Part shown: positions 8,021 through 13,258 of the stretch, one piece after another
Numbering within the stretch: position 1 is the stretch's first letter
Layout: each line of letters starts with the position of its first letter
Source: Euryarchaeota archaeon UBA463
GTDB taxonomy: Archaea > Thermoplasmatota > Poseidoniia > Poseidoniales > Thalassarchaeaceae
Direction of reading: 5' to 3'
NCBI GenBank assembly: GCA_002501805.1
Contig: DAOI01000026.1
Coordinates: 20,299-33,556, forward strand
DNA length: 13,258 bases
Translations under genes and position numbers: made by a program
The notes under the pieces: generated by a model
What the model was told of the DNA's origin: nothing
What the model saw: only the letters and a program-made list of their open reading frames with translations
Database searches by the model: none

Positions 8021-8407
8021 CTAGTGGTCCCTAGTCACCTTGTATCGTCCCATCGCTTCCATCCACTGGATCTCTCCTCCGGAGACTAGGTTTAGTTCAG
8101 AGTCCATGGGTAGGATGAGGGTCTCGTAGGTCTTGTTGTCCATGGCATGTACCTCATTCCCTTGAATGTGAGTCACGATGGCCGAGCCTTTCTCTATGAG
8201 AGGTACATGGATGGTGTCGGTAACTGTTCCGACATGACTTCTCTTCTGTCCTGTGAAGATGTCTTCCAGCTCGATCCTGGCCTTGGCGGAACCGTGCTTT
8301 CCTGGCTTAGATTTGCTCATACCCAGTATTTTGTAGGCGTTCTCCTCGAGAGCGACGTACCTTCCAACCTTCAATGTCCTAATCTCAACCCTCGTAGTTC
8401 CCGGCAT
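8021..8407 (-). CDS. eif5A: Translation initiation/elongation factor aIF5A
   Basis: A 128-residue protein binding the ribosomal E site to help peptide-bond formation at slow sequences; it needs hypusine on one lysine. The hypusination loop SKSKPGKHGSAKAR is intact, with K37 in PGKHG the modified residue. The N-terminal SH3-like domain runs to about residue 68 (MPGTTRVEIRTLKVGRYV), and the OB-fold domain follows (YETLILPMDSEL, GGEIQWMEAMGRYKVTR). Length is normal for archaea. The ATG at 8407 is chosen because archaeal aIF5A begins MPGT; the frame is open 73 codons further upstream but that part is Ser/Arg-rich, overlaps the end of the giant surface gene and has no IF5A similarity. A GATAAG box lies about 30 bases upstream, and a GGAG 11 bases upstream is rather far for a ribosome site. 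Deoxyhypusine synthase must be encoded elsewhere. Confidence 0.96.
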   Translation of the reverse strand: MPGTTRVEIRTLKVGRYVALEENAYKILGMSKSKPGKHGSAKARIELEDIFTGQKRSHVGTVTDTIHVPLIEKGSAIVTHIQGNEVHAMDNKTYETLILPMDSELNLVSGGEIQWMEAMGRYKVTRDH

Positions 8408-8433
8408 GCTATCATTGACTCCTGATTGAGTCG

Positions 8434-8441
8434 ACTTATCA
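8434..8441 (-). promoter_or_regulatory. Possible TATA box of aIF5A
   Basis: TGATAAGT on the minus strand is centred about 30 bases before the aIF5A ATG, a spacing that would give a leader of only a few bases. The match to the TATA consensus is modest, and this is the best candidate in the 128-base spacer. Confidence 0.35.
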
Positions 8442-8488
8442 GCATTACCAGTGTACGCAGTCTCTTGGACTACTGAATTGCTGTTTGG

Positions 8489-8518
8489 CCCGACCCGGAG
8501 GATTGCCCCCGGGCCGGG
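8489..8518 (-). other. 13-bp GC-rich hairpin with tetraloop between the giant gene and aIF5A
   Basis: The 13-base arms at 8489-8501 and 8506-8518 flank a 4-base loop. Read as minus-strand RNA all 13 positions pair, 11 as Watson-Crick and 2 as G-U. Read as plus-strand RNA the same two positions are A-C mismatches. The hairpin lies 18 bases after the giant gene stop. No U-tract follows on the minus strand, so it is not a standard terminator; it may protect or process the 3' end of the giant mRNA or slow the polymerase. Confidence 0.55.
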
Positions 8519-8535
8519 TTTCGTTGACTGTTTGC

Positions 8536-11500
8536 TCAGTCTTCCTTTCTGCGACCGACTAGAGCCGCGCCCACGAGAGCGATGGCGGCTAGCAGAGCGG
8601 GGAATCCTGGGACTGCGTTCGTCCATCCGAGCTCAGTCTCAGAGTCTCCTTCTCCGGCTGAGTCATCGACATCGTCTAGGGCGTCACAAAGATCATCACC
8701 GTCGAAGTCGGATGGTACCGAGTCCGCGTCCAGTGAGTCTGTTCCACAGGATATCTCGTACGCGTCTGTGTAGTCGTCGCCGTCGTCGTTGTCATCAGTG
8801 TTATCGCCGGTTCCGTCACCGTCGGTGTCGAGCCACTCGCTTGCATCCATTGGAGCCCAGTCGTCGGCGTCTGCATAACCATCGCCGTCATCATCGTTGT
8901 CTCCGTTGTCTCCGATTCCGTCCCCATCGAAGTCAGCAGACTCACCTGGGTTGTAAGGGAACGCGTCGTCAGCGTCGTCTACTCCGTCTGCGTCGTCATC
9001 GGTGTCTGTGTTGTCACCGATTCCATCGCCATCGAGGTCTGCAGTCTCGCTAGGGTCCGTTGGGAAGGCATCGATACCGTCGTTGACACCGTCTCCGTCG
9101 TCATCCGCATCTGAGTTGTCTCCCAGTCCGTCGCCATCGAGGTCAGCGGACTCGCTTGGGTCCATTGGGAACGCGTCGTCAGAGTCGTCGACTCCGTCTC
9201 CGTCATCATCGGTGTCAGCGTTGTTGCCGATTCCATCACCGTCGTCATCAGCGGATTCGCTTGGGTCCATAGGGAACGGATCAGCAACGTCAGCCACTCC
9301 GTCTCCGTCGTCATCGGGGTCGACGTTGTCCCCAAGGCCGTCTCCGTCCGTGTCCACGCACTCGTTGATGTTGTATGGGAACGCATCGTTCGCATCTTCA
9401 CATCCGTCTCCGTCGTCGTCGGTGTCAGCATTGTCGCCGATTCCGTCTCCGTCATAGTCGGTAGTCTCGCTAGAGTCTAGTGGGAACGCATCCAATCCAT
9501 CGGTTACTCCGTCGTTATCGTCGTCGGTGTCGTTGTTGTCACCTGTTCCGTCTCCGTCATTGTCGGCGAACTCGCTGGAGTCCATTGGGAACGCGTCATT
9601 GACATCGAGTACGCCGTCATTGTCGTCATCGTCATCCATGCCGTCACAGATTCCGTCTGCATCGTTGTCGGGAGACAGTGAAGTAGCGTCTAGAGTATCT
9701 GTTCCACAAGCTAGCTCTTCTGCATCCGTCCAGCCGTCATTGTCATCGTCATCGTCGATGGTGTACAACGAGGCGTCGCAGGCGGTTCCGTTGAATAGGA
9801 CGCCTAGCGTGTCCGAAAGTCCGTCTCCATCGGAGTCTAGTCCGATACATGGGTCCATGCTGTCTAGATCGATTGTATCATCCGCACCGTCGTTATCGTC
9901 ATCCAGGTCATAGTTGGATGATGTCATTACGCTTGGCAGAACCAGATTGTCGATCCACGCAGTGCTTGAACCACCGGAGCCACTAGTTCCGAAGTCGAAT
10001 GTGAAGTCGACCGTGTGGTTACCCATTGGCACGTTCCAAGTCATGCTACCTGTATCCTCGCCACACCATTCACCGTTGATACATCCACCGTACTGCGAAG
10101 CGTCGATCTGGACTCCGTCGACGTATACCTTGAGTCCGTCTGTATATCCGGTGGTGGAGGTCCTCTCTACAGAGCTGACCTTCCAGTCCCATGACATGTC
10201 GCCACCAGTGGTGTAGAATGATACAGAGACCGTGACCTCAGCATATGTGCTTGAAGCCTGTCCTGACATCAGGGAGTATGTTCCAGCTATTGGAGTCGTC
10301 GAGGTCACTGACCAGTCATTGTGTATCGTACTTGGGATACATGCTGCTGGAGTGGTGAATCCCTGGCCACCCGTGCACTGCGAGAACGCGAATGCAGTGG
10401 TGATGTTAGAGGGTATTCCCCCGGTCTCGAAGTCGAATGACTCACCAGGCGTGATTGAGTTGAGGAAGTCGGCCATGCCGTCTCCATCGGTGTCAGTGCT
10501 CTGTGTGCCGTCAAGTGGCCATACGTCCAGGTCGTCCGATACTCCGTCATTGTCATCGTCGGTGTCGGCGTTGTCTCCGATGAAGTCCCCGTCAGCGTCA
10601 GAGTCTTCTGTCGGGTCATATGGGAATGCGTCCGATGTATCGGGTGTTCCGTCGTTGTCGTCATCGGGGTCGGCGTTGTCACCGATTCCATCTCCATCAG
10701 CATCTGCTGTCTCTGTTGGGTCCAACGGATAGATATCGTTCCAGTCGTAGGTTCCATCTCCATCGTCGTCGGTGTCCTGTATGTTACAGTAGCCATCACC
10801 GTCAGTGTCCAGGTACTCAGTGGCATCGAACGGACAGTCGTCATTGACGTCTAGGTATCCGTCGTTGTCGTCATCGAGATCCAGGTCCAATCCATCCGAG
10901 TAGAACATGATGTTATCCAGGTAGATGGATTCTGTTGCTGCGTTCGAGGAGAATGTAACTGATAGATATCCGGTTCCTGAAACAGCGCCTGAAACAGTCG
11001 TCCATGCTCCTTCATATGTTGGGAAGTCCAAGTCAATGTCGTATCCGTTGGTGTCCAGCAGAACGGTCGTAGTGGTTCCTACGAAGCTAACGGTAAGGTA
11101 GTCCGCCGTTTCCCAGCTAGTGCTCTGAACGAATAGGTCCAACGATACGCTGTCAACATCTGATACAGTGCTCGTGTTCATCATAACGATTCCATCTGTA
11201 TCTGACATCTGGTATCCCTGTGTTCCCTCGGTGAATGATCCCACGGTAGTGGAGTAGCTAGTCACACCCACGTAGTCTCCGTCGGTAAGTCCAACGGAAC
11301 CGGTGCTTACGTAGTAAGCGTCGTATCCCGTGTCGCTACCGGTGACACTGGCTGTGAAGGTGTTCAGTGAGTAACTGGTAGTGAACCCACTTGCCCCCGC
11401 ATCCCAGGTGTATGTACCGGGTGTGACGAAGGGACCGTATGTTCCATCGATGTTGTCGGCCGAGCTTGTTGAGTAAGGCACGTTGATCAGGTAGAATCCG

Positions 11501-13258
11501 TCTGGTCCCATCAGCGTTAGTGGCTGATAGTGACCACTGTAGTAGGAGTCTATTGTCACGAACAGCGATTCGCCCTGTGCTACGGTGAAGCTGCAGCTGT
11601 AAGTGCCAGGTCCTCCTCCCCATCCTGTTGCTGTGTAAGAGCACAGGGTGGTTGCTGATGGATCATAGGTCACTGAGGCCTCACCAGCATTGTTGGTCAG
11701 GGCGTGGTCGACAGTCTCGTTGCCGGTATCGGTGTAAATTGTACCAGTTCCCGCTGCCTCGAATCCTACTGATGCCGCGGTTGCTGTGCATCCTGCAACG
11801 AGAGAGTCCGGCATACCGTCAGAGTCGAAATCACTGCTGGCACATGCATTGAGTGGCCACACGTCTTGGGTGTCAATGACACCGTCACCGTCATCGTCTG
11901 TGTCGGCGTTGTCTCCAGTGCCGTCACCGTCTGTGTCAGTGGCCTCCGAGCTGTCCAGTGGGAATGCATCTTCGATGTCATATACTCCGTCACCATCATC
12001 ATCCATATCAAGTGCGAGATCTGAAGTGCAACCGGCGGTCATGCTATCATGCTTGCCGTCACTGTCTGTGTCGGTGTCGGCGCATATGTCAAACTGGAAG
12101 GCATCGTTCACGTCCAGTGTGCCATCGGCGTCATCATCCGTGTCCGCGTTGTCTCCGGTTCCATCTGTGTCGTAGTCAGCCCATTCGGTTGAGTCGTCTG
12201 GGAAGACGTCAGCTGTGTTGCTGTAGGAGTCTCCGTCCCTGTCACTGTCAAGAGCGTCACAAGTGAAGTCTCCATCCATGTCTGCAGGGGTGCTTGTGCT
12301 GTCGAGCGAGTTGCTCGAGGAGGCGTAAGCAGAGCCGTCGTCGCAGAGGGCGGTGGTAGCTGTGTCGTAAGCGTCTCCTTCATCTAAGTCAGAGTAGCCG
12401 TCCCCGTCATCGTCGCTGTCAACAGCTGTACCAGCCGTGGTAACGGACGGTACAGTCGTTCCTGATATGTATGTGTAGGCTGCGGTAACATCCTGTCCAC
12501 CGTCGCCCCAACTGTCAGTGATTGTTAGGGTGTAAGATCCTGCATCACTATAGGACCATGTGTATGTACCGAAACTTGCGAAGAAAGAGTATCCAGAGGT
12601 CTCTAGGTTAACGCCGGTTGTCGTTGGCGTATCTAAGGTCAATCCAGCTTCACTTCCATAGCTGTACGTGTTCATGGTGATGTCAAGTGTCTCACCGGCT
12701 GGAAGGGTGAATGTGCAGCTCAGTGAGCTGAATGACACGTACCTTCCGCCCTGTGTGCAAAGCGTGGAGGTTGAGTATGCATTTACCGATGAGTTTGGAT
12801 CTATGAAGTCAGCAAGTCCGTCTCCGTCTGTGTCAACCCAAACTTCTGGGTCGAAGTCGAAGGCGTCATTAGCATCTAGATAGCCGTCGTTATCGTCATC
12901 GGTGTCTATTGCATCGCACATGTTGACAGCGGTTGTCTGTCCGCCTGTTCCTGGGTAAGTTAGCTTGACAGTGTCAGCGTCATTATCATTCGGTGTCGAG
13001 GTGGCACTGTTCTTGTCTGTTCCACATGCGTCTTCGTAGACATCATCCCAACCGTCATTGTCCTTGTCCATTGGGTAGGTATCGGATTCATCTGGAGTTC
13101 CATCATTGTCGTCATCAGAATCGGCAGTGTTACCGATTCCGTCTCCATCTGTGTCCCACCATTCGGCGGAATCGAGAGGGGAGACATCGTCGGCATCAGC
13201 GTATCCGTCGCCGTCATCATCTGTGTCGGCGTTGTTTCCTATACCGTCACCATCAGTG
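8536..13258 (-). CDS. Giant TSP3-repeat cell-surface protein with C-terminal archaeosortase-type anchor (N-terminus beyond right edge)
   Basis: The reverse frame is open from the right edge to a TGA at 8536, giving 1573 residues; the Met at 13071 is internal, since the same Asp-rich repeats continue unbroken upstream of it. The protein is extremely acidic. Four blocks of TSP3-type calcium-binding repeats (pattern DxDGDGxGDNxDxDDDGDGVxDxxDAFPxDPSE) at about 12790-13258, 11773-12456, 10453-10896 and 8659-9924 are separated by three non-repetitive, Ser/Thr/Gly/Tyr-rich beta domains. A hydrophilic tail leads to PGF, a hydrophobic segment and RRKED, a PGF-CTERM-like signal. Secretion to the cell surface, calcium-dependent folding and archaeosortase processing are inferred from these. 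Cysteines occur in pairs, as expected of an extracellular protein. Whether the unseen N-terminus carries an adhesin, enzyme or S-layer domain cannot be told; I do not assign a specific function. No promoter is visible because the 5' end is missing. Confidence 0.93.
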   Translation of the reverse strand, partial: TDGDGIGNNADTDDDGDGYADADDVSPLDSAEWWDTDGDGIGNTADSDDDNDGTPDESDTYPMDKDNDGWDDVYEDACGTDKNSATSTPNDNDADTVKLTYPGTGGQTTAVNMCDAIDTDDDNDGYLDANDAFDFDPEVWVDTDGDGLADFIDPNSSVNAYSTSTLCTQGGRYVSFSSLSCTFTLPAGETLDITMNTYSYGSEAGLTLDTPTTTGVNLETSGYSFFASFGTYTWSYSDAGSYTLTITDSWGDGGQDVTAAYTYISGTTVPSVTTAGTAVDSDDDGDGYSDLDEGDAYDTATTALCDDGSAYASSSNSLDSTSTPADMDGDFTCDALDSDRDGDSYSNTADVFPDDSTEWADYDTDGTGDNADTDDDADGTLDVNDAFQFDICADTDTDSDGKHDSMTAGCTSDLALDMDDDGDGVYDIEDAFPLDSSEATDTDGDGTGDNADTDDDGDGVIDTQDVWPLNACASSDFDSDGMPDSLVAGCTATAASVGFEAAGTGTIYTDTGNETVDHALTNNAGEASVTYDPSATTLCSYTATGWGGGPGTYSCSFTVAQGESLFVTIDSYYSGHYQPLTLMGPDGFYLINVPYSTSSADNIDGTYGPFVTPGTYTWDAGASGFTTSYSLNTFTASVTGSDTGYDAYYVSTGSVGLTDGDYVGVTSYSTTVGSFTEGTQGYQMSDTDGIVMMNTSTVSDVDSVSLDLFVQSTSWETADYLTVSFVGTTTTVLLDTNGYDIDLDFPTYEGAWTTVSGAVSGTGYLSVTFSSNAATESIYLDNIMFYSDGLDLDLDDDNDGYLDVNDDCPFDATEYLDTDGDGYCNIQDTDDDGDGTYDWNDIYPLDPTETADADGDGIGDNADPDDDNDGTPDTSDAFPYDPTEDSDADGDFIGDNADTDDDNDGVSDDLDVWPLDGTQSTDTDGDGMADFLNSITPGESFDFETGGIPSNITTAFAFSQCTGGQGFTTPAACIPSTIHNDWSVTSTTPIAGTYSLMSGQASSTYAEVTVSVSFYTTGGDMSWDWKVSSVERTSTTGYTDGLKVYVDGVQIDASQYGGCINGEWCGEDTGSMTWNVPMGNHTVDFTFDFGTSGSGGSSTAWIDNLVLPSVMTSSNYDLDDDNDGADDTIDLDSMDPCIGLDSDGDGLSDTLGVLFNGTACDASLYTIDDDDDNDGWTDAEELACGTDTLDATSLSPDNDADGICDGMDDDDDNDGVLDVNDAFPMDSSEFADNDGDGTGDNNDTDDDNDGVTDGLDAFPLDSSETTDYDGDGIGDNADTDDDGDGCEDANDAFPYNINECVDTDGDGLGDNVDPDDDGDGVADVADPFPMDPSESADDDGDGIGNNADTDDDGDGVDDSDDAFPMDPSESADLDGDGLGDNSDADDDGDGVNDGIDAFPTDPSETADLDGDGIGDNTDTDDDADGVDDADDAFPYNPGESADFDGDGIGDNGDNDDDGDGYADADDWAPMDASEWLDTDGDGTGDNTDDNDDGDDYTDAYEISCGTDSLDADSVPSDFDGDDLCDALDDVDDSAGEGDSETELGWTNAVPGFPALLAAIALVGAALVGRRKED
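8539..8613 (-). other. PGF-CTERM-like C-terminal sorting signal
   Basis: The last 25 codons encode VPGFPALLAA, a further hydrophobic run rich in Ala, Val, Leu and Gly, then RRKED and stop. This is the tripartite PGF motif, membrane helix and basic tail recognised by archaeosortase A in haloarchaea and predicted in many other euryarchaea. Cleavage and lipid attachment at the cell surface are inferred; no archaeosortase gene lies in this window. Confidence 0.8.
8752..9591 (-). repeat. Eight tandem 105-base TSP3 repeat units
   Basis: Eight consecutive units of exactly 105 bases (35 codons), counted from the F/A-P of each FPxDPSE motif, fill 840 bases with no insertion or deletion. Each carries two Asp clusters (DxDGDGxGDN and DxDDDGDGVxD) that would chelate calcium. 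Units differ at many synonymous positions, so the conservation is at protein level. They are coding, not a CRISPR array. Confidence 0.9.
9925..10452 (-). other. Inserted beta domain C of the giant protein (MAM/ConA jelly-roll-like)
   Basis: About 176 residues from ITPGESFDFETGG to AWIDNLVLPSV. An opening FDFETGG, a central SWDWKVSS, a VYVDGVQI hairpin and a closing WIDNLVL are typical of MAM or concanavalin-like jelly rolls that bind carbohydrate or protein. Four cysteines (QCTGG, AACIP, GGCIN, EWCGE) could form two disulfides. Assignment is by motif pattern only. Confidence 0.55.
10522..10836 (-). repeat. Three tandem 105-base TSP3 repeat units
   Basis: Three further units with the same 35-codon length, starting CPFDATEYLD, YPLDPTETAD and FPYDPTEDSD. 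They lie between the large nested domain (10897-11772) and the jelly-roll-like domain (9925-10452). A fourth unit starting WPLDGTQ is interrupted by the latter. Confidence 0.85.
10897..11772 (-). other. Inserted beta domain B of the giant protein, split into two halves
   Basis: The first half (11671-11772) reads VGFEAAGTGTIYTDTG, then DHALTNNAGEASVTY; the second half (10897-11337) resumes with GYDAYYVSTGSVGLTDGDYV and ends SIYLDNIMFYSDG. From memory, such jelly-roll-like domains usually run from the NNAGxxxV segment directly into a GF/GYxAYYxxT...GLTDGDYVGV segment. Here about 111 residues separate them. It is probably an extracellular ligand-binding domain. Confidence 0.5.
11338..11670 (-). 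other. Small beta domain nested inside domain B
   Basis: About 111 residues, from DPSATTLCSYT to FTASVTGSD. It has a Cys pair (TLC and SCSF), then FTVAQGESLFVTIDSYYSG and PGTYTWD, resembling PPC-like pre-peptidase C-terminal beta-sandwiches. It aligns by eye with domain A of the same protein. The nesting is inferred from the broken motif order of domain B. Confidence 0.5.
12457..12789 (-). other. Inserted beta domain A of the giant protein (PPC-like)
   Basis: About 111 residues from VNAYSTSTLC to YISGTT. It shows TLC, SCTFTLPAGETLDITMNTYS and GTYTWSYSDAGSYTLTITD followed by SWGDGG. The order and spacing of the Cys pair, AGE-L-IT strand and GTYTW strand match the nested domain at 11338-11670. 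Function unknown; such domains often aid secretion or stability of surface proteins. Confidence 0.5.

Noticed and set aside
8489..8518. Classical intrinsic terminator on the plus strand (hairpin followed by TTTC)
   Set aside because: No plus-strand gene precedes it, the T-run is only a few bases, and two stem positions mismatch on that strand.
8408..8626. 73-codon N-terminal extension of aIF5A
   Set aside because: aIF5A proteins begin MPGT; the extension overlaps the end of the giant gene, crosses the hairpin and is Ser/Arg-rich noise.
8752..9591. Regular 105-base period suggesting a CRISPR or satellite array
   Set aside because: The period is a whole number of codons in a continuous frame with TSP3 motifs, and there is no short identical repeat with unique spacers.
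8582..12883. Many plus-strand open frames with Ser-Pro-Ser or His-Arg-rich translations opposite the giant gene
   Set aside because: They are antisense or off-frame readings of Asp-rich repeats (GAC/GAT read backwards gives GTC/ATC), are low complexity and all fall inside the strongly supported minus-strand gene.
13071..13073. ATG at 13071 as the true start of the giant protein
   Set aside because: The frame stays open to the edge with the same TSP3 repeats, and no signal peptide follows this Met.

Overview
The window looks like a chromosomal segment of a planktonic euryarchaeon of the Thermoplasmata branch, most likely Marine Group II (Poseidoniales) or a close relative. Evidence: an archaeal SRP54 whose P-loop reads GLYGQGKTTT, the variant I remember from Thermoplasmata; the archaea-typical tRNA pseudouridine-54 methyltransferase TrmY; an archaeal aIF5A with a hypusine motif; TATA-type promoters about 25-30 bases upstream of start codons (leaderless or nearly leaderless mRNAs); and a giant acidic thrombospondin-type-3-repeat surface protein ending in a PGF-CTERM-like sorting signal. 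The lineage is inferred from gene content, not from a search.

Layout. Left edge to 804 (minus): 5' part of a double-RCK, TrkA-type potassium-uptake regulator that continues past the left edge and has its own TATA box. 884-1714 (minus): multi-spanning membrane protein of uncertain family with faint PrsW/YhfC-like motif spacing. 1746-3696 (plus): srp54-trmY, an operon with a 4-base gap and a TTG start for trmY. 3684-7954 (minus): OPT-family transporter, EamA/DMT-family permease and surE in a tight operon behind one clear promoter; surE overlaps trmY tail-to-tail by 13 bases. 8021-8407 (minus): aIF5A. 8408-8535: spacer with a putative promoter and a 13-bp hairpin. 8536 to the right edge (minus): C-terminal 1573 residues of a giant secreted protein whose N-terminus lies outside the window.

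The giant protein is the most unusual object here. Four blocks of calcium-binding TSP3 repeats (exact 35-residue/105-base period in the best stretches) are separated by three non-repetitive beta-rich domains. All three appear to be inserted at the same point inside a TSP3 unit. One of them, a jelly-roll-like domain, seems itself to be split by a smaller domain that is paralogous to the first inserted domain, giving a domain nested in a domain nested in a repeat. The protein is probably exported, processed by an archaeosortase and held rigid by calcium on the cell surface.

The other genes are housekeeping (protein targeting, tRNA modification, translation, K+ homeostasis) plus a nutrient-scavenging operon (OPT oligopeptide-type uptake, DMT permease, SurE nucleotidase), which suits a heterotroph living on proteins and other polymers. 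I see no tRNA, rRNA, CRISPR array, insertion sequence or phage gene, and no gene-free stretch longer than 128 bases.
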